From Planctomycetota bacterium (GTDB taxonomy: Bacteria > Planctomycetota > Planctomycetia > Pirellulales > Pirellulaceae), in assembly GCA_963204915.1 (NCBI GenBank), contig CAUJHS010000089.1, positions 1 through 64,000 of the forward strand: a DNA stretch of 64,000 nt, written 5' to 3'. Made by a program: the position numbers and the translations under genes. The notes below the pieces were generated by a model. It had not been told where the DNA came from. It saw only the letters and a program-made list of their open reading frames with translations, and made no database searches. Positions 1 to 8,934 of the stretch are shown one piece after another; within the stretch, counting starts at the first letter, position 1, and the number at the start of each line of letters is the position of its first letter.

Positions 1-596
1 GCTTGATTTTAGAGTTACGATTCAAGGGTGGCTGGCGGCGGAGCGCAGCGACGCCCCAGCGAATGCAGCTAGGGCGTCGAAGACTCCACCGCCAGCCACC
101 CCGTCGTGAACCCTAAGTATTAGCCGTCACAAAGCACTAGCCTAGTTAATTCGTTTGGGTCACGGGATTCCGACTCTCGCGGTTCCGTTGCCCCGGTGCG
201 GCAACCGATTCTTTCGCAGGGGCATTGGAAGCAACGAGTTTTCCAAGAAGTGCCTCCACTGCGGACTGCCCAAATGGACCAAGCCAGGGCGTGACCAAAC
301 AAGTTACGCAAAACAACGCATTACCCTGGCGTTGGTAGTGGTATACTTTCCCAGTTTCTACTGGGTCGTCAAGGAAGATACGGTATGCTCGCGAAGAAAG
401 CGAGCGGCGAGAAGGGGAATCGACCCCAGCCGCACTAAGCCGGTTTCTACGGTAGTTAGTAAGACCGGTGCGCCACCAAGGCGCGGGCCACTCGCCGGCT
501 ATAATGCGGCGTCTTGCGGCGACGGCCGATGAAATGCTTTTCGAAACATAATCCGAAGGGACCACCAGCGGACAGACATGGTTCGCTCAACGACCG
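1..596. other. Gene-poor left edge
   Basis: I see no convincing gene here. Short open frames exist on both strands, but their translations look like read-through of GC-rich spacer with no recognisable domain. The stretch holds a nested hairpin near the left edge, described separately. It also holds two isolated -10-like boxes (TGGTATACT at 339-347 and TATAAT at 500-505) that have no good -35 and no gene downstream on the plus strand. A structured RNA cannot be excluded. Confidence 0.5.
26..101. repeat. Nested inverted repeat (hairpin)
   Basis: A 13-base arm at 26-38 (GGGTGGCTGGCGG) is the exact reverse complement of 89-101. Inside it, 49-56 (CGACGCCC) pairs exactly with 72-79 (GGGCGTCG). Together they would fold into a two-stage stem of 76 bases. 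There is no T-tract, so it is not a standard intrinsic terminator. It could be an interspersed palindromic repeat or the end of an element that continues left of the window. Confidence 0.6.
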
Positions 597-1139
597 TCAA
601 AAGTTTAACATTGATTGAAGATCCATACCCAAGGTCGGGAATTTGGCTTTGTAAATGGAAATGTACAGCACGTTAAGTGTCGAAATGATAGCTCGCAGCG
701 CCCGCTCAACGGCGTTTTGCGACACCACTGGAGCGCCTTTGGGGTGGGTAAGATCATTGCGCAATTTAAGGCCCGCTTTCAATTCCGACCACCACGATTC
801 GCTGCCATTAATCGGTTTTCCGGAAAAGCGCCGATGTAAAAACTCGATCCGCTCCTCCAATCGCACCATTTTCAACCTATTAACCAATACAAATTCGCCG
901 TCCTTCATTTGAACATCTTGCTCTAGCAGGACCGCTTTTTCGTGGGCGGATAAGCCATCCATGCCCACAAAGTCGTCGGCGATTGAATTGACATGAGCCT
1001 CTAACGCACAGAAGCCAAGCATAGTGGCGGCATGCAAGAACGCGGTCTCCGCGTCGGCGTCGGAGGCTTCCGACGCCTTTTCAAGAAAACGCTTGGCTTC
1101 CTCTAAGAGCCTTGTCGCAAAGTCATCTCTTTCCGTCAC
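597..1139 (-). CDS. HEPN-like protein paired with a DGQHR protein
   Basis: 180-residue, mostly helical protein of unknown function. Near residues 127-132 it carries RNDLTH, which fits the R-x4-6-H motif of HEPN domains (often metal-independent RNases or nucleotidyltransferase partners). The HEPN assignment is inferred from that motif and the helical character, not from a search. It starts with GTG at 1139, inside the last codons of the upstream gene (17-base overlap), so the two are almost certainly translationally coupled. The pair is AT-richer than the neighbouring DUF1501 gene, which suggests acquisition. It could instead be a DUF4145-like or other helical accessory protein. Confidence 0.6.
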   Translation of the reverse strand: MTERDDFATRLLEEAKRFLEKASEASDADAETAFLHAATMLGFCALEAHVNSIADDFVGMDGLSAHEKAVLLEQDVQMKDGEFVLVNRLKMVRLEERIEFLHRRFSGKPINGSESWWSELKAGLKLRNDLTHPKGAPVVSQNAVERALRAIISTLNVLYISIYKAKFPTLGMDLQSMLNF

Positions 1140-2370
1140 GAGCCTCCTCCTTCGCCGTATTTACTTCAATTTGAGCTTGCTTGGCGTGAAACTGTTTGAT
1201 CGCAATGTCAATCGCTGACGGCGTAATTCCAGAACCGGTTTCGGCCTGATTGTAAAACAGCTCAACAAAACGGCCTCGCTCTTTAGGATCGCTTCGGTAT
1301 CCCAACCCTCGATAATTAGGCGGGTCACTTTTGTGTCTACCCTTCGCAAGCGCGGCGGCGTTGAGCGGGTCTTTTCCGGTCACGTTCCGTAATGCGTAAT
1401 GGCGCCGCAATCGTTTTTCGTTGTTCCGAAGCATCCCAGCGACATAGGCCCACCCAGCTAAGATCGCGGGACTCAATGCCTTTTCTGGGAAATCTGGCTT
1501 TGGTTTTGGCTTCTTACCTTGGAACGCTAGGCGCTGCGCTTCCACCAATCCAGAAAACTCTCTTCCGGCTTCCTTAAGTTTTGCATCATCCCATAGTGTT
1601 GCATGTGTATGAACAAGATTGTCCCATTCAGTGTCGTGCTGCCCAGTCGGGCAAATCACCGGCGTCGTTTCGGTCTCTCCAAATTTTTTCAAGTCGATGG
1701 TTGTGCCGCGAAAGTAATTGGTAATGAGTGTCCGCGCAAACAATACGGAAATTGGCCCGCCCCGCAAACGACGGTCGGCAAAGTCCTGCCCTTCGCGAAG
1801 CAATCCAACTTCTTGGCACCAGTTGCGAAGATTCGGGCCTCGCATCGTTTCTTGCATCCTGTCGAATAAGTCGGCAGAGACGGCAATGTTTGTGTTTGAA
1901 ATCAACTGTACATCCAATCGTTGATCGTTGTTGAGGTCAAAATAGACTTTCACTCCGTGCATCTCATCAACTCCAGCGTCAAGCGCTTCCGTAATCGCTT
2001 CAAAGCGATGCTGGCCACCTATAATCTTGATTGGCCGATCTTCATCAAAGTCTTTCGTGTATTGCGCAACGATGTTGCTAAAATGCCTTCCCTTTCTTGC
2101 GTCGTCTTTCATCCTTTCAAATGCTGGAGCATTTGGAACCACATCCCGATTAGCTCGGTACTCGGCTTGCTCGTCTGGGTCCAACGGCACATCAGTAGTC
2201 CCAAGAGCAACAAGCTTGCTTGCCAAAACGTGGCATTCGCAATAACTGGCGCCGTTTCTCTTGTCCTTTAAGACGTAAAGATGCTCCCTCTTTTCCAACG
2301 GCGACACGTCCGCAACAAACTCCGCGAGAATTGCTTCGACGGACTTGCGCTTGCGTAGTAGTTTTGACAT
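1123..2370 (-). CDS. DGQHR/ParB-like domain protein
   Basis: 415-residue cytoplasmic protein. Around residues 115-128 it reads IKIIGGQHRFEAI, the hallmark of the DGQHR/DndB branch of the ParB/Srx fold, here with GGQHR at 118-122. An acidic, charged N-terminal region precedes it, and the C-terminal half is helical with a basic KKPKPKPD stretch near residue 290. DGQHR proteins occur in DNA-modification and phage-defence islands (DndB, for example). The exact role here is unknown. It is the first gene of a two-gene operon with the HEPN-like ORF. Sampled lines of the gene are about 42-52% GC, against about 62% in the DUF1501 gene. The ATG at 2370 is the only sensible start. Confidence 0.7.
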   Translation of the reverse strand: MSKLLRKRKSVEAILAEFVADVSPLEKREHLYVLKDKRNGASYCECHVLASKLVALGTTDVPLDPDEQAEYRANRDVVPNAPAFERMKDDARKGRHFSNIVAQYTKDFDEDRPIKIIGGQHRFEAITEALDAGVDEMHGVKVYFDLNNDQRLDVQLISNTNIAVSADLFDRMQETMRGPNLRNWCQEVGLLREGQDFADRRLRGGPISVLFARTLITNYFRGTTIDLKKFGETETTPVICPTGQHDTEWDNLVHTHATLWDDAKLKEAGREFSGLVEAQRLAFQGKKPKPKPDFPEKALSPAILAGWAYVAGMLRNNEKRLRRHYALRNVTGKDPLNAAALAKGRHKSDPPNYRGLGYRSDPKERGRFVELFYNQAETGSGITPSAIDIAIKQFHAKQAQIEVNTAKEEARDGKR

Positions 2371-2552
2371 GGCAGTGCTCCGCGCGTTCGATCAATGGAA
2401 GTCGGAACAAAATTAAACCACGCCGCGAGACCAGACGCACCCAGGCGCAAAAAACTTCAAAGAAACGCGGGAATTTCCGGATAGGTAACCGCGAAAAAGG
2501 AAAGCGTACCGCTACCCTCGTGTTTCAGCGCTCGCATCGGGTCGCTTGGTTG

Positions 2553-2561
2553 TGGTATAAT
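2553..2561 (+). promoter_or_regulatory. Extended -10 promoter for the DUF1501 gene
   Basis: TGGTATAAT combines a perfect TATAAT (2556-2561) with an upstream TG, an extended -10. The -35 position is poor, as is normal for this promoter type. It lies 67 bases before the ATG at 2628 and in the gap between divergent genes. Confidence 0.5.
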
Positions 2562-2627
2562 CCGGGGGTGTCCAATCCTCGCGGGACGAGTTGCGTCCTC
2601 CCTCCCTCCTTGCCCTCCCGCCTCATC

Positions 2628-4073
2628 ATGAACATGGACCCGTCTTCGGCCTCGGTTGCTACTCGGCGTGAGATGCTCTTGCACGGCGGCGCCGGCTTTG
2701 GCGCGCTGGCGCTTACCTATTTGCTAGGGAATCATCGGCTACTGGGGGCGACTTCGGAGAATGTGTCGCCGGTGGACGACCCCATGGCGCCTAAGACGCC
2801 GCATCTTCCGCCCACGGCGAAAAACGTAATCTTCCTGTTCATGGAAGGCGGCCCCAGCCATATCGACTTGTTCGACCCTAAGCCCGAGTTGAACCGACTG
2901 GCGGGTCAGCCTATTCCGCCGTCGTTTAAGCGCGTGGTCACGGCGATGGGTGAATTCGATTCGCCGCTGCTGGCCAGCAAACGCAAGTGGAAGCAGTATG
3001 GCGAAGGCGGCTTGTGGATGAGCGACTGGATTCCGCATCTCAGCACCTGTGCCGACGACATCGCGGTGATTCGCTCGTGCTGGACCAACGGCATCAACCA
3101 CTCGGGCGGCGTGTGCCAAATGAACACCGGCACGCCGGTTCCTGGCCGTCCTTGCCTGGGGTCCTGGGTCACGTATGGTTTGGGTACGGAGAATCAGAAC
3201 CTCCCGGCGTTTGTCGTCCTGGTCGACAACCACGGCACGCCGGTCAATGGCCCGCGCAACTGGAGCACCGGCTTTATGCCGGCGGTGTATCAAGGCACCC
3301 GGTTCCACAACGGCGCCGAGCCGATTCGTTTTCTTCATGCCCCGGAAGGCGCGACCGAAGCGCAACAGCAAGGCAAGCTGGCGTTTCTGAATCAACTCAA
3401 TCGGGAACATTTAATCACGCGCTCGGAGCAAACCGAACTCGATGCGCGGCTGCGGAGTTACGAACTCGCCTTCCGCATGCAGGCCCATGCGCCGGAAACG
3501 GTTGACCTTTCGCAAGAGTCGGCCGCCACGCAGCGCTTGTATGGCATGGATCAAAAAGAGACCGAGGTTTTCGGCCGTAACTGTTTGTTGGCTCGGCGGC
3601 TTGTCGAGCGCGGCGTGCGGTTCGTGCAACTGTACCACGGCGCCGGCAGCAAGTGGGACGCCCACTCGGGCATCGAGGCGAATCACACGCAAATGTGCCG
3701 CGAGATGGACTTGCCCGTGGCGGGGTTGCTCAAAGACCTCAAGCAGCGCGGCTTGCTCGACGAAACGCTAGTGATCTGGGGCGGCGAGTTCGGCCGCACT
3801 CCGCAAAGCGAAAAAGGGGACGGACGCGACCATAACCCCACCGGCTTTACCATGTGGATGGCCGGCGGCGGCGTCAAAGGGGGCCAAACCATCGGTTCAA
3901 CCGATGAGCTGGGCTTGCACGCCATCGAAACCCGGCTGCATGTGCATGACCTGCACGCCACGGTGCTACATCTGCTGGGCATAGACCACATGAAGCTGGT
4001 CTATCGCCACAAGGGGCGTCCCGAACGGCCTACGCAGAACGAAGGCGAAGCGTACCGCAAAATCGTCGGCTAA
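2628..4073 (+). CDS. DUF1501 domain-containing protein
   Basis: 481-residue protein of the DUF1501 family, a sulfatase/alkaline-phosphatase-superfamily relative greatly expanded in planctomycetes. Substrate is unknown. A Tat-like leader (TRREMLLHGGAGFGAL, about residues 11-26) predicts export. Family landmarks are FLFMEGGPSHIDLFDPKP near residues 68-85 and WGGEFGRTPQ near 384-393, then a conserved GRDHNP histidine. DUF1501 genes are often paired with a DUF1549/DUF1553 gene encoding a cytochrome-like protein, but none is adjacent here. The open frame extends upstream to 2220, but that part overlaps the divergent gene and has no leader. ATG 2628 (or 2634) puts the leader at the N terminus. Confidence 0.88.
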   Translation: MNMDPSSASVATRREMLLHGGAGFGALALTYLLGNHRLLGATSENVSPVDDPMAPKTPHLPPTAKNVIFLFMEGGPSHIDLFDPKPELNRLAGQPIPPSFKRVVTAMGEFDSPLLASKRKWKQYGEGGLWMSDWIPHLSTCADDIAVIRSCWTNGINHSGGVCQMNTGTPVPGRPCLGSWVTYGLGTENQNLPAFVVLVDNHGTPVNGPRNWSTGFMPAVYQGTRFHNGAEPIRFLHAPEGATEAQQQGKLAFLNQLNREHLITRSEQTELDARLRSYELAFRMQAHAPETVDLSQESAATQRLYGMDQKETEVFGRNCLLARRLVERGVRFVQLYHGAGSKWDAHSGIEANHTQMCREMDLPVAGLLKDLKQRGLLDETLVIWGGEFGRTPQSEKGDGRDHNPTGFTMWMAGGGVKGGQTIGSTDELGLHAIETRLHVHDLHATVLHLLGIDHMKLVYRHKGRPERPTQNEGEAYRKIVG

Positions 4074-4115
4074 CGCCGTGGCCGCGCGCTGTCGGCGAGG
4101 CGCAAGCAACTCGCC

Positions 4116-4241
4116 TAGAGCGTATTCCATCGAGGTGGGATAAATTCTTCAGTGTGGTCCACTCGCTCCGCGAGTGGATTTCGCACTCGCGGAGCGAGTG
4201 CGCCACTCTGGGGGCGTCACACCTGCGTGAAATGCGCTCTA
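4116..4241. mobile_element. TA-flanked palindromic MITE-like element, copy 1
   Basis: A 126-base non-coding palindrome bounded by TA on both sides. Its ends read TAGAGCGTATTCCATCGAGG and, on the other strand, TAGAGCGCATTTCACGCAGG; 19 of the first 25 bases match. Internally, 4160-4176 (CACTCGCTCCGCGAGTG) is the exact reverse complement of 4184-4200. Copy 2 is at 22554-22683; the right end here matches the left end there at 22 of 25 bases, so the copies lie in opposite orientation. TA borders fit insertion by an IS630/Tc1-type transposase (inference). The right edge supplies the TAG stop of the PLP-enzyme gene. Confidence 0.7.
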
Positions 4242-5411
4242 AATCGCCGCTAAGCCTTGGGCGAGCGATTCACATACGAACTCGGGCGACTCGATTCCGA
4301 CCGAGAGGCGAATCACGCCGCCGTCGATTCCCAACTGCTGCCGCTCCTCAGCCGATAGCCCCCGATGGCTGGTCGTTTCCGGATGGCTTAGCGTGGTCGA
4401 GGCTTCTCCCAGTGACGGACAAAACGGAATGTGCTGCGCCGCGGCGATGAAGCGATCGGACGCCGGCCGCCCTCCGCGCAGACGAAATGACACGATCGAA
4501 CCGAACCGCGGTCCAAACTGGCGAACCGCCAGCGCATGGGTGGGATGCGAGTCGATCCCCGGATAAAAGACTTGGGCGACTTCCGGCCGTTCCGCAAGAA
4601 ACCGCGCCGCATGCAAAGCGTTCGCGCAGGCGCGCTCCATGCGAAGATGCAACGTGGTTAAGCCGCGGAAGGCCAGCCAACAATCCATCGGGCTGGAGTT
4701 AAGCCCCCAGGCCGAGACCACGCCGGCCATACGATCCCAAATTGCTTGCCGACCGCACAGTAGACCTAGAATCACATCGCTGTGGCCGTTCATCATCTTG
4801 GTCAGACTTTCTTGGACCAGGTCGGCGCCGTGCTCCAGAGGACGATAGACGACCGGCGAAGCGAACGTGTTATCGACCAGAAGCAGCGCTCCGTAGGCGT
4901 GAGCGAGCTCGGACAGCGCCGGCACATCCGCCACTTCGAGCAGCGGATTGGCGATGGTTTCGACCACCACCAGCCGCGTGTTGGGCCGCATCGCCGCGGC
5001 TGCGTCTTCCAGGTCACAAGGATCGAACAGCGAACTTTCCACGCCCCACCGCGCCGCCTCTTGCGTGAGCAAGAACCGGCTTTTGCCATAGAGCAACTTG
5101 CTCACCACGACGTGATCGCCCGGTTTTAGCAGCGCCAGCACCGCCAGGGAGATCGCCGCCATGCCGGAACTGGTGGTGATGGCCCGGTCTGCGGCGTGCA
5201 ATTGGCGGCATTTCTCGGCCAACATCGTCGCATTCGGGTGACCATCGCGCTGATACACATAACCGGGTAGCTCACCCCCCAGCATGCGGTCGGCTTCCTC
5301 CGGCGACGAGCAGCGATAAACCGAAGCCAGGTAAAGCGGCGGACTGAGCGACTTGGGCGACTCGGGCAAATCCGCCGGCGTTGGGCAAAGATCGTCAGGC
5401 TGCAAAGGCAT
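4239..5411 (-). CDS. Cys/Met metabolism PLP-dependent enzyme
   Basis: 390-residue fold-type I PLP enzyme of the Cys/Met metabolism family (cystathionine gamma-synthase, cystathionine beta/gamma-lyase, methionine gamma-lyase). Visible landmarks are SSGMAAIS (81-88, phosphate-binding loop), LLLVDNTFASP (177-187) and the PLP lysine K205 in ESLTKMMNGHSD. The C-terminal small domain ends in GGVIRLSVGIE. Sequence alone does not separate synthase from lyase. The start at 5411 (MPLQPDD) was chosen because the longer frame upstream is non-conserved spacer. The stop codon TAG is formed by the edge of the palindromic element. It is convergent with the DUF1501 gene. Confidence 0.88.
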   Translation of the reverse strand: MPLQPDDLCPTPADLPESPKSLSPPLYLASVYRCSSPEEADRMLGGELPGYVYQRDGHPNATMLAEKCRQLHAADRAITTSSGMAAISLAVLALLKPGDHVVVSKLLYGKSRFLLTQEAARWGVESSLFDPCDLEDAAAAMRPNTRLVVVETIANPLLEVADVPALSELAHAYGALLLVDNTFASPVVYRPLEHGADLVQESLTKMMNGHSDVILGLLCGRQAIWDRMAGVVSAWGLNSSPMDCWLAFRGLTTLHLRMERACANALHAARFLAERPEVAQVFYPGIDSHPTHALAVRQFGPRFGSIVSFRLRGGRPASDRFIAAAQHIPFCPSLGEASTTLSHPETTSHRGLSAEERQQLGIDGGVIRLSVGIESPEFVCESLAQGLAAI

Positions 5412-5807
5412 GGTTAAGGCCGTGGTGGGGAGTGTTTTGTAGAGTTGCGTTGTTTGCGAAGTTAGGGAATTTTGAGCTGGGGCAGCACTAAGGCCCCCTC
5501 TGTAGATGAACCGGGATATCCCTACGCCCATTGGTGATTCGCCCCAACGGGGGATGACATCCGTGGAAACCGGCTTCAACTCGTTCAGGCAACTTACGGC
5601 GACTTTTCCGGTTTTAGTGATTGTAGCGGCACTGTTCTGCCGATGGAGGAGAAGCGCCTTTCTCGGTTGGCTTGCGCCGCCGTAATCGCCGCGTTGTTTC
5701 ACCACGCGGGCATGCGGCGACGTCCTAAAGTTGGGTAACAGGCGTCCAGAAGCGTTGTAACACGAAGTGACGCATTCTGAGAGATCGTTCGCTGCCAAAA
5801 GGAACGT
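5412..5807. other. 396-base divergent spacer
   Basis: Separates the PLP-enzyme gene (-) from the GAF/HlyD gene (+), so it must hold both promoters, but I see no consensus promoter. A good ribosome-binding site (AAAAGGAAC, 5797-5805) precedes the ATG at 5808. No RNA gene or repeat was recognised. Confidence 0.5.
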
Positions 5808-7883
5808 ATGACGGCCGCTTCGCACGTAATTTCGCCCGAAACAACGACCCCCCCACGCGGCGCGTCCGCCGTGGTCGATCCGCAACTGGTCGAAGATACG
5901 CGGCGCGAGATTCGGGCAATTATCCAAGAGATCACGCAACTTTCGCAGTCAGACACATCGCTTGAGGACTTTTGCGAGGGTTATCTCACGCGCGTGGTGT
6001 CGGCGCTGGCCGCAGTGGGGGGTGCGATTTGGCTGGTCGACGAGAACCGCCGTTTGCGCCTCCAGTACCAGGTGAACCTGGCGCGAACGGGTCTGGCCGA
6101 AAGTGAAGAAGCGCAACTCCGGCATAGTTTGCTGCTGGATAAAATCGCCGCCGCGGGGCAACCCACGCTCATTCCGCCGCAGTCGGGTTTCGACTCCGAG
6201 GAGGCGAGCAACCCCACGCCCCACTTGTTGATTGTCGGTGTGGTGAAGTTGGAGCAGCGCGTCGAAGCCGTCGTGGAAATCTTCCAGCGAGCCGGCGGCG
6301 GGCCGACCACCCATCGCGGTTACCTGCGGTTTTTGAACCAGATGTGCGACCTGGCGGCCGACTTCCTCAAGAACCGCCAGTTACGCCATTTGCACGACCG
6401 CCAGGCGCTTTGGGAGCAACTCGAACAATTTACCCGCGCCGTGCACGGCAGTTTGAATGTCCGTCAAACGGCGTTGGTGGTGGCCAACGAAGGACGTCGT
6501 TTGGTCGGTTGCGACCGGGTCAGTGTGGCCCTGGTGCGCGGCCGACGCTGCGTGGTCGAAGCGGTGAGCGGGTTGGATTCGATCGACCGCCGCGCTTCGG
6601 AAGTGCGCGCCTTGGGAAAATTGGCCCGCGCCGCGGTGGCGGCGGGCGAACCGCTGATCTTTCAAGGCGATGCGACCGATCTGGCGCCGCAAATCGAACG
6701 GGCTTTGCAGGAGTACATCGATCGTTCCTACGCAAAAACCCTTGCGGTGATTCCACTTGCGCCGCAAGCGGAGGACGAGCGCGAAGATGCGCCGCGCCGC
6801 ACCCGGCGAACTCGGCCATTGGGAGCGCTCATCGTCGAGCAGTTTCACGAACGACGTTTCGAGGAGCCGGTGCAGCGCCGCATCGACACGGTGGCCACGC
6901 ATGCCGGCATCGCTCTGGCAAAGGCGCAAGAACATTCCCGGCTATTTCTGTTGCCGCTCTGGAAGACGCTCGGCCGTTTGCAATACCTGGTGCAATGCGG
7001 CGCCTTGCCCAAGACGTTGCTGGCGGCGGTAGCGCTCGCGGCGGCCGTGGCGGCCATGGTCATCCTGCCGAAGGATTTCACCTTGGCCTCGCGGGGCGCG
7101 CTTCAGCCGGTCGAGCGGCGTCATGTGTTCGCCAGCGTCGACGGCGTGGTGACCGATGCGTTGGTCGAACACGGCTCGACGGTCGCGGCGGGGCAAGAAC
7201 TGGTGCGGCTGCGTAATACCGACCTGGAAGTGGAAATCGCATCGCTATTGGGACAGCAAACCACCACACACGAGCAAATTCTGTCGGTCCAGCGCACCTT
7301 GCTCGACAATCCCCGCCTGTCGCCCGAGGAGCGCGAACGGCTTTCGGGCCGCTTGCTCGAACTCCAGGAAACGGCAGCAGGCTTGGAGAGGCAATTGGCG
7401 CTGGTGCGTCAGAAAGAAGAACAGTTGATCGTGCGATCCCCGCTTTCAGGGGAGGTAGTCACGTGGCGCGTGCGCGACAAGTTGATGCATCGGCCGATTG
7501 AGCGGGGACAATCGCTCGTGACGGTGGTCGACCCGGCCGGCCCTTGGGAGTTGGAGTTGTACTTGCCCGAACGTCGCATGGGACACCTGGTGCGCGCCGC
7601 CAGCGCGTACGGGGAAGACCTGCCCGTCACGTTCACCCTGGCGACGCATCCGGGCGAGGAGTTTCACGGCTTCGTCACCGAGGTTCACCGGACCGCCGAA
7701 GTGCATGGCGAAGAGGGCAACACGGTGCGGGTGCGTGTGGCGATCGACCGCGAAGCGCTGCCCGATTTGCGCCCCGGCGCAACGGTCAATGCGCGTGTCC
7801 AATGCGGCCAGCGGCCTTTGGGCTATGTGTGGTTGCACGAGTTCATTGAAACGATTCAGTCGAAAGTTGTGTTCTGGCTGTAG
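5808..7883 (+). CDS. GAF-domain / HlyD-type membrane fusion protein
   Basis: 691-residue fusion. Residues about 20-190 and 200-380 look like two GAF-type sensor domains (the second follows LEQFTRAVHGSLNV). One membrane segment follows at about 403-421 (LLAAVALAAAVAAMVIL). The rest is a periplasmic adaptor: a lipoyl/barrel-sandwich half (VFASVDGVVTDALVEHGSTV), a coiled coil of about 70 residues, then the second sandwich half (IVRSPLSGEVVTW) and a beta-barrel. The adaptor would thus carry cytoplasmic sensor domains. It is first in a three-gene run with another adaptor and an M50 protease, all on one strand with gaps of 61 and 81 bases. What the GAF domains sense is unknown. Confidence 0.78.
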   Translation: MTAASHVISPETTTPPRGASAVVDPQLVEDTRREIRAIIQEITQLSQSDTSLEDFCEGYLTRVVSALAAVGGAIWLVDENRRLRLQYQVNLARTGLAESEEAQLRHSLLLDKIAAAGQPTLIPPQSGFDSEEASNPTPHLLIVGVVKLEQRVEAVVEIFQRAGGGPTTHRGYLRFLNQMCDLAADFLKNRQLRHLHDRQALWEQLEQFTRAVHGSLNVRQTALVVANEGRRLVGCDRVSVALVRGRRCVVEAVSGLDSIDRRASEVRALGKLARAAVAAGEPLIFQGDATDLAPQIERALQEYIDRSYAKTLAVIPLAPQAEDEREDAPRRTRRTRPLGALIVEQFHERRFEEPVQRRIDTVATHAGIALAKAQEHSRLFLLPLWKTLGRLQYLVQCGALPKTLLAAVALAAAVAAMVILPKDFTLASRGALQPVERRHVFASVDGVVTDALVEHGSTVAAGQELVRLRNTDLEVEIASLLGQQTTTHEQILSVQRTLLDNPRLSPEERERLSGRLLELQETAAGLERQLALVRQKEEQLIVRSPLSGEVVTWRVRDKLMHRPIERGQSLVTVVDPAGPWELELYLPERRMGHLVRAASAYGEDLPVTFTLATHPGEEFHGFVTEVHRTAEVHGEEGNTVRVRVAIDREALPDLRPGATVNARVQCGQRPLGYVWLHEFIETIQSKVVFWL

Positions 7884-7944
7884 CGGCCGACCCGCCGCAA
7901 GCGGGGCGCCGGCCTTCCAGTGCGTTTGAGGGTGTTTTGTCGCT

Positions 7945-8853
7945 ATGACATTTTGCTTAACCTTGGTCCTTCCGGCCCTGGCGTTGCTTGGTCCGTTGCC
8001 TCCGCCTGCCGAGAGCGGCGCCGCGCGCGAAGCGCACCTTCCGGCGTGCCTCGTCTCGCTGGGCGATGACGTACAAGTGCCCGCCTTGGAGTCCGGTCCG
8101 CTGGTCGAAGTGCTGGTGAAAGAAGGCGACTTCATCCAATCCAAGGCGCTCCTGGCGCGCATTGACGACGAGCAAGCCCAATTGCAACGTTTTGCCGCCG
8201 AGCGGGAGTTGCGGGCCGCGCTGGCGCAAGCCGAAGACGATATCAGCATTCGTTTTGCGCAAGCCTCGCAGGAAGTTTCGGCCGCCGAACTCCAACGCTC
8301 GCTGGACATTAACCGCCGGGCAGGGCAGCAAACGGTGTCGGAAGCCGAGATCAACCGGCAGCGATTGGAAAAACATCGGGCCGAATTGCAAATTGACCGC
8401 AGCCGGTTAGAGCAGCGCGTGGCGTTGCTCACCGCCGAGATCAAAGAAGCCGAGGTCAAGGCGTCGGAGGCGAGCATGCGCCGTCGCCGCATCCTGGCGC
8501 CGCTGGATGGCATGGTGGCCGACGTTTATCGCCGCAACGGCGAATGGGTCAACGCGGGCGATCCGGTCTTACGCCTCGTGCGCATGGACACTTTGCGCGT
8601 CGAAGGCTTCGTCGACGCCGCTCGCCACAATCCGGCCGACGTGGCAGGGCGTCCCGTGCGCGTGTTCTTCACCATGGCGGGAGGCCGGCGCGTCGAACTA
8701 CCCGGGCAAATTGTCTTCGTCAGCCCCGAGGTGCAAGCAGGCAACAAGCACCGCGTGCGAGCCGAAGTGCGCAATCGCCACGAGCAGGGCCAGTGGCTGT
8801 TGCGTCCCGGCATGAGCGTCGAAATGACCGTGGCTTGTGCGGCAGGGCAGTAA
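7945..8853 (+). CDS. HlyD-family periplasmic adaptor subunit
   Basis: 302-residue adaptor of the RND/HlyD efflux type. A signal peptide (MTFCLTLVLPALALLGPLPP) is followed by a first lipoyl half (VPALESGPLVEVLVKEGD), an alpha-helical hairpin rich in E, A, Q and R (about residues 75-180), and the second half (RRRILAPLDGMVADVYRRNG) with a C-terminal barrel. No inner-membrane pump or outer-membrane channel gene is adjacent, so the partner is more likely the M50 fusion next door. Confidence 0.8.
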   Translation: MTFCLTLVLPALALLGPLPPPAESGAAREAHLPACLVSLGDDVQVPALESGPLVEVLVKEGDFIQSKALLARIDDEQAQLQRFAAERELRAALAQAEDDISIRFAQASQEVSAAELQRSLDINRRAGQQTVSEAEINRQRLEKHRAELQIDRSRLEQRVALLTAEIKEAEVKASEASMRRRRILAPLDGMVADVYRRNGEWVNAGDPVLRLVRMDTLRVEGFVDAARHNPADVAGRPVRVFFTMAGGRRVELPGQIVFVSPEVQAGNKHRVRAEVRNRHEQGQWLLRPGMSVEMTVACAAGQ

Positions 8854-8934
8854 AACGGCGGCCACGTTCATGTTCTGCCGCCGTCGCGCGGAGCGCGCCG
8901 GCGAACTCGATGCGACACAGGAAATCGCTGCGTT

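Noticed and set aside
339-347. Extended -10 box TGGTATACT
   Set aside because: No acceptable -35 and no plus-strand gene follows.
146-565. 139-codon minus-strand and 125-codon plus-strand overlapping frames at the left edge
   Set aside because: They overlap each other, lack ribosome-binding sites and recognisable sequence, and look like spacer.
2739-3410. 223-codon minus-strand frame inside DUF1501
   Set aside because: Arg/Ala-rich shadow with no leader or domain.
4116-4241. Palindrome as a simple intrinsic terminator
   Set aside because: No T-run, and a second copy with shared ends and TA borders fits an inserted element better, although it may also terminate transcription.
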